The notes: a model not told the origin generated them from the sequence alone. A stretch of DNA of 34,579 bases from Thiohalobacter sp. (GCA_026993645.1 JALWSQ010000293.1:1-34579), one strand, 5' to 3'; counted from the first letter of the stretch, positions 9,179 through 17,568 are shown. Numbers and translations are program-made.

Positions 9179-9493
9179 TCAGCGGATCTGGGTTTCGATG
9201 GAATCACTCTGCCCCTTGTTGTCCACCCACTTCAGGGTCACCTTGTCGCCCTTCTTGGCACCCTTGAAGCGAAACGACATGTAGGGGTTCTTGGACACCG
9301 CCGGACCCCAGTAGGCATCGAGTACCGTCTTGCCGTTGTGGAGGCAGGTCACCTCCTGAATGTAGTGGGCCGGAATCAGCTTGCCGGTTTTCTTGTTCTT
9401 GCGTTGGCCGGTTTCCATCGGGTGGCTGATCAGGGTCTTGACGGTGGTCACGCCGCCGGAAATTCTGGCTCGAATCTTGATCGTGTGGGCCAT
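9179..9493 (-). CDS. soxZ: Sulfur compound carrier SoxZ
   Basis: MAHTIKIRARISGGVTTVKTLISHPMETGQRKNKKTGKLIPAHYIQEV; between soxA and soxY. Confidence 0.95.
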   Translation of the reverse strand: MAHTIKIRARISGGVTTVKTLISHPMETGQRKNKKTGKLIPAHYIQEVTCLHNGKTVLDAYWGPAVSKNPYMSFRFKGAKKGDKVTLKWVDNKGQSDSIETQIR

Positions 9494-9545
9494 CTCTGTT
9501 TCACCTCTCGTCATTCTGTCTGTGGTCAGGGTTCCGGGTGGCGGG

Positions 9546-10025
9546 TCAGCCGCCGCAGCCGCCGATGGTGACCTTCACCTGCTTGCCCGTGCTGTAGAGC
9601 TTGCCGCCGGCCTTGACCACGGCGATGACGCTGGAGGTCTTGCCCATCTTGATGCGGGTGGAAATGTACGGTTCGGTACCCGGCCCGAGTTTGAACGAGG
9701 CCGCCAGCGGGTTGAGGTTCTTCTCGGCCAGGATGGTGATGGAATCCACGCCATCGATGGAGGCCGTGACCGACACCGGTACCACGGCACCGTTCTCCGC
9801 GATGTCCGGCGCCTTGAGCTTGACCTTGCTCGAGCCCATGAGGGCGCTGCTGCCCAGCAGCGACTTCAGGGCGTCGTTGACGGTGGTGGCCTTGAAGGCG
9901 TCCTTGGGCCAGGCGGCGAGTACCACCCGGGGCGTCACCAGCCCGGTGCCGATGGCCACGCCCAGTGCACCGACGGCGAGGCTGCCCTTGAGGAATGTCC
10001 TGCGCTTCATGTTTGTCACGTTCAT
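9546..10025 (-). CDS. soxY: Sulfur carrier SoxY
   Basis: Tat signal KRRTFLKGSLAVGALG and C-terminal swinging-arm motif GGCGG. Confidence 0.95.
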   Translation of the reverse strand: MNVTNMKRRTFLKGSLAVGALGVAIGTGLVTPRVVLAAWPKDAFKATTVNDALKSLLGSSALMGSSKVKLKAPDIAENGAVVPVSVTASIDGVDSITILAEKNLNPLAASFKLGPGTEPYISTRIKMGKTSSVIAVVKAGGKLYSTGKQVKVTIGGCGG

Positions 10026-10093
10026 GTCTCCTGAACTGCTCTGATCCAATGGTCGAAGATGCGGAAATGCCAGCAGTGGGCAGGGCCGCGCAC

Positions 10094-10471
10094 CTACAGG
10101 GAATAGATGAACTCCACCACCTTGTCGATCTCGCTCTCGGTGAGGATCTTGTGCCGGCCGAAGGGCGGCATGATGGTGTTGGGGTTGTTGACCGAGGCAT
10201 CCCAGATCTGGGCCCGTAGCTTGGCCTTGTCCGGGAAGCGCGTCTTCATGGCCACCAGCGGTGGCCCGATGTTGCCGGCGAGCTTGCCGCCCTCGATCTG
10301 GTGGCAGGCCAGGCAGTTGCCCTTCTTCCGATTGAAGGCGATCTTCCTGCCCTGGGCGATGACCGATGCCGATGCCCCATCGGCAGCCTGCACGACCGTG
10401 GGCAGACCCAGGGTGCCCATCAGGACTGCCGCGGAAACGGCGGTGGTGAGAGTGCTCCAGCGTTGCCGCAT
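10094..10471 (-). CDS. soxX: Sulfur oxidation c-type cytochrome SoxX
   Basis: Signal peptide, CLACHQIEGGKLAGNIGPPLVAMKTRFPDKAKLRAQIWDAS..NPNTIMPPFG. Confidence 0.94.
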   Translation of the reverse strand: MRQRWSTLTTAVSAAVLMGTLGLPTVVQAADGASASVIAQGRKIAFNRKKGNCLACHQIEGGKLAGNIGPPLVAMKTRFPDKAKLRAQIWDASVNNPNTIMPPFGRHKILTESEIDKVVEFIYSL

Positions 10472-10597
10472 TGTTGTCTCCTCAAGTGAGTTGTCGTCCG
10501 CAATCAACCCTGTTGCGGAAGGTGGTGCGAACCGGGACCGTCGAATGGACGACCTCGTGGAAGGGGAAAGTCAACGAAGCCTTTGGCATAGGCACGA

Positions 10598-10626
10598 AAT
10601 ATAGACTTGAGGTTTGCCGGAGTCAA
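10598..10626 (-). promoter_or_regulatory. Sigma-70 type promoter for the sox operon: TTGACT-N17-TATATT
   Basis: Minus strand, about 125-155 nt upstream of the soxX start codon. Confidence 0.65.
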
Positions 10627-10653
10627 AGCATTCCTCGGTGGCCGTCATCCATC

Positions 10654-10677
10654 AAGATTCGCTGAAATATTAATCTT
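10654..10677. promoter_or_regulatory. Inverted repeat AAGATT-N12-AATCTT upstream of the sox promoter, candidate operator
   Basis: Perfect 6-bp arms, about 27 bp upstream of the -35 element. Confidence 0.4.
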
Positions 10678-10749
10678 TCCCCTGGCCGCGGGGCGGGATT
10701 CCAGGGGTCGCCGCAAGGGAAGGACGCGGCAGCGCACGCAACTATTCCC

Positions 10750-12204
10750 CTATTCCCCGGTGGCGTGGTTGTCCACCAGGGCAGCCCGGTGACGCAGCTC
10801 GGCCAGGCGGGCCTCGATCCGGGCGGCGAGATAGTCGCTCAGATGGGGTTGCTTGCGGGCCAGCTCCAGCTGGGCGATGGCCGCCGTGGGTTCGCCTCGG
10901 TCGATGTGGTACTGCGCCAGGGCCAGGTGGGCCTCGGCCTGGGCACCCTGGCCTTCCAGGGCATGGGCCAGGAACAGCTGCAGCTCCGGCACGGGGTGTT
11001 CGGCATGGGCAAAGGGACCCAGCACCCGGCTGGCGGCCCGGTAGCGATGGTCGTCCAGCAGGATCCGCACCCGGGTCCGGGCGATGAGCCAGGATTCGGG
11101 GTAGAGGCGTTGCAGCCGTTGCAGCCGGCGCAGGGCGGTGTCGTCCTTGCCCATGCGGTGCAGGACCCGCGCCAGGGCGAGTTCCGGGGTGATGCGGTCG
11201 GGCAGTTGCCGGGTGAGTTTCCGCAGCAGCCTGCGGGCCTGGTCGAGCTGGCCCAGACGGGCCAGGGCCAGGGCCTCGCCGTAGTGGCTGGCGCTGGCCG
11301 CGAGGTGCTCGTGGCGCCCCTTGCGGAACCAGGTGAGGACCACCTGGGGGTCGTCCGTGGTGAGCACCCGCAGCCGGGCCTGCATGAGATAGTACATGTC
11401 ATGGTGACCCCGATCGCGCCAGTGCAGGCGCCGGGCCAGGCTGCGGGACTCGGCGATCCGGTCCGGGGTGACCGGGTGGGTCTGGAGGAAGCCCGGTGCC
11501 TGGGAGCCATAGTAGCGCATCTGTTGCTGCAGGCGCTCGAAGAACGCCGGCATGCCCCGGGGATCGAAGCCGGCCCGGGCCAGGGTCTGGATACCGATAC
11601 GGTCGGCCTCCTTCTCGTTGGCACGGGTGAAGTTGATCTGCTTCTGCAACATGCCGGCCTGGATGGACATGAGGGCCGCCTGGCCCGCTTCTCCGCTCTG
11701 GGTGCCGATGAGGATGGCGGCCAGGATGGCGGCCGCCGTCGGCAGTTGCATGCGGCGCGCGGTGTCGTAGGCCCGGGCCAGGTGGCGCTGAGTGACGTGG
11801 GCGATCTCGTGGGCCATCACCGCGGCCAGCTCCGATTCGTTGGCAGTGCGCAGGATGAGCCCGCTGTGCACGCCGATGTAGCCGCCGGGCCCGGCGAAGG
11901 CATTGATGCTCTTGTCGCGCACGATGAAGAAGTGGAACGGACGGCCGGGGGCATCGCTGGCGGCCACCAGCTGCCGCCCCAGGTCTCGGATGTAGTGGTC
12001 CAGCTCGGCGTCTTCCATGATCTCGGCGCTGCGCCGCAGCTGGCGCATGAAGGCCTGCCCCAGGCGGGCGTCCTCCTGGGGGGAGATCACCTGGTCGGCG
12101 CTGTCTCCCATCTCCGGCAAACGTGGCTCGGCAGCCGCCAGGGTAGCGGGTAGCAGGCTGGCCAGCAGGGCGAGGCGGGGCAAGAGGCGTCTGAGTGCAT
12201 GCAT
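10750..12204 (-). CDS. bepA: M48 family metalloprotease/chaperone BepA (YfgC), with C-terminal TPR
   Basis: AVMAHEIAHVTQRHLARAYD zinc motif, EKEADRIGIQTLARAGFDPRGM, signal peptide, TPR-like C-terminus. Confidence 0.92.
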   Translation of the reverse strand: MHALRRLLPRLALLASLLPATLAAAEPRLPEMGDSADQVISPQEDARLGQAFMRQLRRSAEIMEDAELDHYIRDLGRQLVAASDAPGRPFHFFIVRDKSINAFAGPGGYIGVHSGLILRTANESELAAVMAHEIAHVTQRHLARAYDTARRMQLPTAAAILAAILIGTQSGEAGQAALMSIQAGMLQKQINFTRANEKEADRIGIQTLARAGFDPRGMPAFFERLQQQMRYYGSQAPGFLQTHPVTPDRIAESRSLARRLHWRDRGHHDMYYLMQARLRVLTTDDPQVVLTWFRKGRHEHLAASASHYGEALALARLGQLDQARRLLRKLTRQLPDRITPELALARVLHRMGKDDTALRRLQRLQRLYPESWLIARTRVRILLDDHRYRAASRVLGPFAHAEHPVPELQLFLAHALEGQGAQAEAHLALAQYHIDRGEPTAAIAQLELARKQPHLSDYLAARIEARLAELRHRAALVDNHATGE

Positions 12205-12322
12205 GGTCGGGTCGCCGGCAGGCGGGTTTCGCAGGGTCAGGGTCTCCGCTCAGACCCGGTTCGGGGCACCGGGTTCCCGCGCGAGGGCGTGAAAACGAGA
12301 TTCAAGTATACCAGTCATGGGG

Positions 12323-12351
12323 TTGACGGCCGCAGCGATAGCGCCTATAAA
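12323..12351 (+). promoter_or_regulatory. Sigma-70 type promoter TTGACG-N17-TATAAA upstream of the rhodanese gene
   Basis: Near-consensus hexamers with 17-bp spacing, 42 bp before the ATG. Confidence 0.7.
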
Positions 12352-12393
12352 TTAGCATATTCTGAAATTACGATATAACAGGATGTCGCCACC

Positions 12394-12741
12394 ATGTATG
12401 GAATACGCGAGATCGACAGCCGGACGCTGGCCGGTTGGCTGGAGGCCGAGGACAGGCCCCTGCTGGTGGATGTGCGCACCCCCAACGAATTCGCCCAGGG
12501 CATGATCGAAGGGGCCGAGCTGGTTCCCCTGCACCTGGTGCCCCTGCATGCCGAGCAGTTGGTCGCCGGGGAGCGCCCGGTGGTGTTCTATTGCCGCAGT
12601 GGGGCGCGTTCCGGCCAGGCCTGTGCCTTCATCCAGTCCCGCCATCCCGGTGTCTGGGTCTTCAACCTGCGCGGGGGCGTCATCGACTGGGTCCGGCAGG
12701 GTCTGCCCCTGGGCCGGCCGGCGGCCGTCGCCAGTCGCTGA
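12394..12741 (+). CDS. Rhodanese-like domain sulfurtransferase
   Basis: LLVDVRTPNEFAQGMIEGA and active-site loop VVFYCRSGARSGQA. Confidence 0.93.
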   Translation: MYGIREIDSRTLAGWLEAEDRPLLVDVRTPNEFAQGMIEGAELVPLHLVPLHAEQLVAGERPVVFYCRSGARSGQACAFIQSRHPGVWVFNLRGGVIDWVRQGLPLGRPAAVASR

Positions 12742-12824
12742 TCATTTCTTCTCAACCGACTGATTCCTAAGCTCGTCTCCTGCGAGCCCCGGTCCCGGTG
12801 CCGGTGCGGGGGACGGGCTGACCC

Positions 12825-12853
12825 TTGCGTTCGGGGGCGCGTTGTCATATAAA
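12825..12853 (+). promoter_or_regulatory. Sigma-70 type promoter TTGCGT-N17-TATAAA upstream of tusA
   Basis: Consensus-like hexamers with 17-bp spacing, 67 bp before the ATG. Confidence 0.6.
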
Positions 12854-12920
12854 TGCGGCGTTTTTCCCCACGGCTGGCGTCTGCCGGGCCGACCCATAGC
12901 GAAACACAAGGAGTGCTCAA

Positions 12921-13151
12921 ATGGCGAATTTCGACGAGGAGCTGGATGCATCCGGCCTGAACTGCCCCCTGCCCATCCTGCGGGCGAAGAAGGCGCTGGC
13001 AGGTCTCGACAGTGGCAAGGTGCTGCACATCATTGCCACGGATCCGGGTTCGGTGAAGGACTTCGAGGCCTTCGCCAAGCAGACCGGCAACGAGCTGCTG
13101 GAATCCAAGGAAGAGGGTGGTAAGTTCCACTTCCTGATCAAGAAGGCCTGA
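12921..13151 (+). CDS. tusA: TusA family sulfurtransferase
   Basis: LDASGLNCPLPILRAKKALAGLDSGKVLHIIATDPGSVKDFEAFAKQTGNELLE, containing the CPxP motif. Confidence 0.93.
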   Translation: MANFDEELDASGLNCPLPILRAKKALAGLDSGKVLHIIATDPGSVKDFEAFAKQTGNELLESKEEGGKFHFLIKKA

Positions 13152-13195
13152 GCGGCCAATCGATGGTCCCCGGGTCGCAGGGCCCGGGGAAAGGC

Positions 13196-13228
13196 GGCCC
13201 CGGTGATGCCACCGGGGCCGTCGTTTTT
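13196..13228 (+). terminator. Rho-independent terminator after tusA
   Basis: ggccccggtg-atgc-caccggggcc followed by gtcgttttt. Confidence 0.85.
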
Positions 13229-13235
13229 GCTGGGG

Positions 13236-14645
13236 TCAGAAGGTCCAGGCCAGCTGGGCGCTGAGGATGTCCACCTTGTTGTCGAAGTAGCCCGACACGG
13301 TGCCCCCGCTGCCGCCGTTGGTGGCGTCGTCGTGCAGGATGCTACCGTTGCTGACGAACAGGTGGGTGTAGCCCAGGTCAAGCCGCAGGTTGTCCTGGGC
13401 GCGGTAGCTGGCACCGATGGCCACCCAGCGCCGGTCGTTGCCCGGCAGGCGCGGCGTGCGGTGCGCCGCATCCGGGATGGGGGACTGGTCCAGGGCCACG
13501 CCCGCCCGCAACAGCCAGCGGTCGTCGTAGCGGTAGTCCACGCCCAGGGAATAGCGCAGGCTGTTGTCCCAGTTCTCCTGAGTGAGCGAGGCGAGCTGGC
13601 CGTTGTCCCGCACCACCCGCAGTTCCCGGAAGCGGTTCCACCGGGTCCAGGTGATGTCCGCCAGCAGCGCCCAACGGTCGTTCAGTTCATGGTAGCCGCT
13701 CAGGGCGATGCTCTCCGGCAATTCCAGCTTGGCCTTGACCGGCCCGGTCGTGAGTTTTGCCTTCAGTACCTTCAGTATTGGATTCTGGGTGGCAGCGACA
13801 CCGGCCGGGAGGTTGGTGATCCCCAGGGTGCCATCCAGGGTCTCGTTGACCTTGGAGCGGTAGCTCAGGCCGATGCGGCTGCCGGGCCCGAACTGGTACA
13901 GCACCGCCAGGTTGCCACCGAAGCCCCAGTCGTGGCCCTTGAGCCGGGCATAGGCGTCACTGCGCTGGGGGATCAGGCCGGCGCCGGTAGTACATACGGC
14001 CTGTGCCGTCGCCAGGCTGCCAGTCGCCTGGATGACCGATGCGTAGCAGGCACCCCCCACATCCACCGCGTTGGTCAGCTCGGCATCGGCATAGCGGGCG
14101 CTGAAGCCGACGGCCACCGACAGCCGGTCATCGACCTTCCAGGCCAGGTTCGGGTTGATGTCCACCGTCCGCAGCTCGGATTTCACCCCCTGGTAGCGCC
14201 CCACCCAGTGGCGGTCGTACTCGGTCTTGAGGCCGAAGGGGGCATTGATGCCCAGGCCGAAATAGAGCTTGCCGCTCAGCGGCTGGGCGTAGTACAGGTT
14301 GGGAGTGGGGAGGGTGCTGCCGCCATCGCCGCCGTTGCCGCCACTGGCGATCGGACTGCCGAGCACGTCCCGGGTGCCGCTGTCGTGGAACTTGGCCGAG
14401 GGTCGGATCAGGTGCAGGCCGACGACGAATTGACGCTTGTTCAGCCGGGTGATGCCGGCGGGATTGAAGAATACGGTGCTGGCGTCCTCGGCACTGGCGG
14501 CCGCGCCGGCGAAGGCATTGCCCAGCCCGCTCACGCTCTGTTCGGTGATGGCAAAGCCCGAGGCCAGGGCGGGGGTCCCCGGTGCAGCCAGCAGCCCCGC
14601 GGCGCAGAGCACCCGAACTACCGGGCGGAAATGGTTTTTTTTCAT
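13236..14645 (-). CDS. OMPP1/FadL/TodX family outer-membrane protein
   Basis: ASGFAITEQSVSGLGNAFAGAAASAEDASTVFFNPAGITRL N-terminus, beta-rich body, C-terminal aromatic residue (LAWTF). Confidence 0.92.
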   Translation of the reverse strand: MKKNHFRPVVRVLCAAGLLAAPGTPALASGFAITEQSVSGLGNAFAGAAASAEDASTVFFNPAGITRLNKRQFVVGLHLIRPSAKFHDSGTRDVLGSPIASGGNGGDGGSTLPTPNLYYAQPLSGKLYFGLGINAPFGLKTEYDRHWVGRYQGVKSELRTVDINPNLAWKVDDRLSVAVGFSARYADAELTNAVDVGGACYASVIQATGSLATAQAVCTTGAGLIPQRSDAYARLKGHDWGFGGNLAVLYQFGPGSRIGLSYRSKVNETLDGTLGITNLPAGVAATQNPILKVLKAKLTTGPVKAKLELPESIALSGYHELNDRWALLADITWTRWNRFRELRVVRDNGQLASLTQENWDNSLRYSLGVDYRYDDRWLLRAGVALDQSPIPDAAHRTPRLPGNDRRWVAIGASYRAQDNLRLDLGYTHLFVSNGSILHDDATNGGSGGTVSGYFDNKVDILSAQLAWTF

Positions 14646-14658
14646 CTTTAGTTTCCTC

Positions 14659-14698
14659 CTTACGCTGGAATGGCGTCCTTACACTCCGGAATGGCGTC
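14659..14698 (-). repeat. Tandem duplication in the 5' leader of the minus-strand FadL-family gene (21-bp and 19-bp units)
   Basis: Minus strand: GACGCCATTCCGGAGTGTAAG | GACGCCATTCCAGCGTAAG, then GAGGAAAC and the ATG. Confidence 0.75.
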
Positions 14699-14799
14699 TC
14701 TGCCATTGAAGCACAAAAATGCCGGTTTTTCCCGTCGCAAAGATTTGCACTGTGGCTGATCGTGGTGCGCATACAACAGGGAGCGCACGATTCGATTCA

Positions 14800-14815
14800 T
14801 GGCACGGGTATTGCT
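14800..14815 (+). promoter_or_regulatory. Sigma-54 (RpoN) promoter TGGCACGGGTATTGCT
   Basis: Matches TGGCACG-N4-TTGC exactly with GG-N10-GC spacing; 114 bp upstream of the FadL-family ATG at 14930. Confidence 0.75.
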
Positions 14816-14929
14816 TAGTCACGTATTCGGTTGACAATCCGGGGTGGTGTTGCCATCCTGCCGCGGGACCGCGCACGGGCTGTCGCATGGTTACAACGCT
14901 TGTAGCTTTTTCCAGGAGGGACGAGGACG

Positions 14930-16378
14930 ATGAAATGTTCATTCAAGGGCTCCGTGATCGCCACGAGCCTGGCGCTGGCACTGGCTGCCCCCGCTGCCCA
15001 GGCCACCAACGGTTACTTCAAGATCGGTTACGGTTCCAAGGCGCGGGCGATGGCTGGTGTGAGCACGGCCTATCCCCGGGATTCCCTGGCCGGTGTCGCC
15101 AACCCGGCGAACCTGGCCTTCGTCGGTAACCGGGTGGATGCCGGCGTCGAACTGTTCAACCCGCGCCGGGATGCCCGGCTCGATGCCAGGGGCATGGGAG
15201 GAGCCGATACCGGCAAGGTGGACAGCGGCGCCACCCTGTTCGCCGTGCCCCATGCCGGCTTCTCCATGCAGCTGGCGGGTCCTCTCACCGTCGGGCTTTC
15301 CATTGCTGCCAATGGCGGCATGAACACCCGCTACAACAGCAACCTTTATTTCAACGCGCTGGGTCCCGCCATCAACGCCTCCGTGGCGGCCCTGACCAGT
15401 GGCCCCTACAGTGGGAATGCCAATGATGTGGCCGCCATCCGGGGCATGGCCAGTGTCCTCGCCTCGGATCCCTATGCCTCCATCCAGACCCTAGGAGTGA
15501 ACCTGGCCCAGGTGATCATTGCCCCGACCGTTGCCTACAAGATCACGCCGCACCAGTCCATCGGTGCCTGCCTGCAGATCGGTTATCAGCGGTTCCGCGC
15601 CTATGGCCTGGGTATGTTCAAGGCCTTTTCCAGTGATCCGGCCCACGTGACCAACCAGGGCGACGACGATGCCTGGGGCAGTGGGGTGCGCCTGGGCTGG
15701 ACCGGCCAGCTGACCGACAAGCTGACCCTGGGCGTGGCCGGTGCCACCAAGATCTACATGCAGCGTTTCAAAAAGTACCAGGGGCTGTTCGCAGAACGCG
15801 GCGATTTCGACGTGCCGGCCAACTACTCGGTGGGCCTGGCCTACCAGGCCACGCCCAAACTCAAGGTGGCCGCCGACGTCCAGCGCATCCTGTACAGTGA
15901 CGTCAAGTCCATTGGCAATCCCGGCCCGACAGCGGCCGAGTTCATTCGCGGGTTCCAGGCCGTGCTGACCAGCCGGACAAGCGATCATGGCGCCCGGCTC
16001 GGTGGCCCCACAGTGGCCAAGCCGCTGGGGACCGATGGCGGTTGGGGCTTCGGCTGGAACGACATCACCGTGGTCAAGGTCGGCTTCGAATACGACTACG
16101 ACAAGCGCTGGACGTTCATGGGCGGCATCAACCACGGTGGCAATCCCATCGACAACAAGGAGAGCCTGTTCAATATCCTGGCGCCGGGCGTGGTCAAGAC
16201 CCATGCCACGGTGGGGGTGACCTACTCGCCGGACGGCGCGCGGGAGATCACGGTGGCCTACATGCATGCCTTCCGCGAGGACGTGGGGTTCGACTATGCC
16301 GCCATGTCCCAGAAGTACCGGGCCGAGGCCGGCATGGACCAGAACGCCCTGGAGATCAGCTACGGCTGGAAGTTCTGA
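14930..16378 (+). CDS. Second OMPP1/FadL family outer-membrane protein
   Basis: Signal peptide ending AQA, NGYFKIGYGSKARAMAGVSTAYPRDSLAGVANPANLAFVGNRVDAG, C-terminal aromatic residue (YGWKF). Confidence 0.9.
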   Translation: MKCSFKGSVIATSLALALAAPAAQATNGYFKIGYGSKARAMAGVSTAYPRDSLAGVANPANLAFVGNRVDAGVELFNPRRDARLDARGMGGADTGKVDSGATLFAVPHAGFSMQLAGPLTVGLSIAANGGMNTRYNSNLYFNALGPAINASVAALTSGPYSGNANDVAAIRGMASVLASDPYASIQTLGVNLAQVIIAPTVAYKITPHQSIGACLQIGYQRFRAYGLGMFKAFSSDPAHVTNQGDDDAWGSGVRLGWTGQLTDKLTLGVAGATKIYMQRFKKYQGLFAERGDFDVPANYSVGLAYQATPKLKVAADVQRILYSDVKSIGNPGPTAAEFIRGFQAVLTSRTSDHGARLGGPTVAKPLGTDGGWGFGWNDITVVKVGFEYDYDKRWTFMGGINHGGNPIDNKESLFNILAPGVVKTHATVGVTYSPDGAREITVAYMHAFREDVGFDYAAMSQKYRAEAGMDQNALEISYGWKF

Positions 16379-16414
16379 ACGCCGTGGTTCCTGATGCTGC
16401 CATCCGGGCAGGTG

Positions 16415-16443
16415 CAGGGGGGCGCGTGGCGCCCCCCTGTTTT
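16415..16443 (+). terminator. Rho-independent terminator after the FadL-family gene
   Basis: caggggggcgc-gtg-gcgcccccctg followed by TTTT; 11-bp perfect stem. Confidence 0.85.
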
Positions 16444-16541
16444 GTGCTTTCGTCCCTTGCATTTGGCCCGTGGATGGCATAAATGGAATAGGGTCCCGGG
16501 AACGGGTCCCGACTACGAGAGGAAGGAACAGGAGGTCGATC

Positions 16542-17468
16542 ATGACGAGACTTTTGCGGTGGCTGACAGCCATGCTGGTGCTGGCGACGGCGCTGGTGTC
16601 CCTGAGCGGTTCGGTCCAGGCGGCGGAGCGCTACAAGCCCTTCGTGCTGGCCCAGCGCGGCCCGGGGGATTTCAAGGCGAAGATCCAGGAGGTGCGTGCG
16701 GCACTGGAGGACAATGGTTTCCAGGTGGTGGGCGATTACGAGCCCTATGCCGGTGCCCACATCATCATCTTCACCAGCGACACATTGAAGCAGGTGGCGG
16801 CCAAGACCGAATATGGCGGGTTCGCGGCGCCCATGCGCGTCTCGGTCACCCAGGTGGGCGACGAGATCCAGGTGGCCTACGTGAACCCGGTGTACATGGC
16901 CTATGCCTACCGGCTGAAATCCGATTTGTCGGATGTGGCTCAGACGCTGGAGAAGGCCTTGGGACGCATGCAGACCTTCGGTTCCAAGCGGGGCCTGACC
17001 AAGCACAAGCTGCACAAGTACCACTACACCTTTGGTATGGAATACTTCGACGACGTCTACGAGCTGGCCAAGTACCGCAGCCATGCGGCAGCGGTCAAGG
17101 CAGTGGAGGCCCATCTCAGGAACAACGACGTCGGGGTGCATGAACTCTACCGCATCGACATCCCGGGCAAGGAGGAGACGGTCATCGGCGTGTCCATGAA
17201 GGCCCCCTCCGAGGACAAGAAGTACATGGACGACAAGTTCCAGATGGGCATCGTCAACTTCAAGGAGCTGAAGCAGACTGCGTATCTGCCCTACGAGGTC
17301 ATGGTGACCGGCAACCGGGTGGTGGCGCTGCACATGCGCTTCCGCATGGCGGTGTACTTTCCCGACCTGAGGATGATGGGCAGCCACAGCTTCATGAGGC
17401 TGATGCCCAGTCCCAAGGCCATTCGCCTGGCGCTGACGGCGGCGGTCGGCGGCGAGGTCGAGGACTGA
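16542..17468 (+). CDS. Secreted protein with an N-terminal DUF302-like domain, function unknown
   Basis: RBS aggagg before the ATG; signal peptide ending VQAAE; VRAALEDNGFQVVGDYEPYAGAHIIIFTSD resembles DUF302 (recognised by eye). Confidence 0.75.
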   Translation: MTRLLRWLTAMLVLATALVSLSGSVQAAERYKPFVLAQRGPGDFKAKIQEVRAALEDNGFQVVGDYEPYAGAHIIIFTSDTLKQVAAKTEYGGFAAPMRVSVTQVGDEIQVAYVNPVYMAYAYRLKSDLSDVAQTLEKALGRMQTFGSKRGLTKHKLHKYHYTFGMEYFDDVYELAKYRSHAAAVKAVEAHLRNNDVGVHELYRIDIPGKEETVIGVSMKAPSEDKKYMDDKFQMGIVNFKELKQTAYLPYEVMVTGNRVVALHMRFRMAVYFPDLRMMGSHSFMRLMPSPKAIRLALTAAVGGEVED

Positions 17469-17493
17469 GCCGGTCACCGGGACGATCGGCATC

Positions 17494-17541
17494 GGTGGTC
17501 GAACGAGGGCCAGGGAGGGCCCGCTTCGACCACCCGTTTTT
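17494..17541 (+). terminator. Rho-independent terminator
   Basis: ggtggtcgaacgagggcc...gggcccgcttcgaccacc followed by cgttttt. Confidence 0.75.
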
Positions 17542-17568
17542 AAAGTTCCGGAAACCCCTGGCCGTTAA
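17541..17568 (+). promoter_or_regulatory. FliA (sigma-28)-like promoter TAAA-N16-GCCGTTAA upstream of the first chemoreceptor
   Basis: TAAAGTTC at 17541, GCCGTTAA at 17561; one mismatch to GCCGATAA. Confidence 0.55.

Noticed and set aside
6210-10600. Integrative element at the tRNA-Lys 3' end carrying sox
   Set aside because: No integrase gene and no second copy of the tRNA 3' end (ggttcgagtccttcacggcccacca) seen in the window.
13203-14651. 482-aa plus-strand ORF opposite the FadL-family gene
   Set aside because: Mirror of a well-supported beta-barrel gene with signal peptide; no independent support.
16464-16479. Second sigma-54 promoter (TGGCCCGTGGATGGCA) before the DUF302-like gene
   Set aside because: GG-N10-GC spacing fits, but the -12 element is TGGC not TTGC and -24 has a mismatch; a sigma-70 reading (TTGCAT near 16457) is equally plausible.
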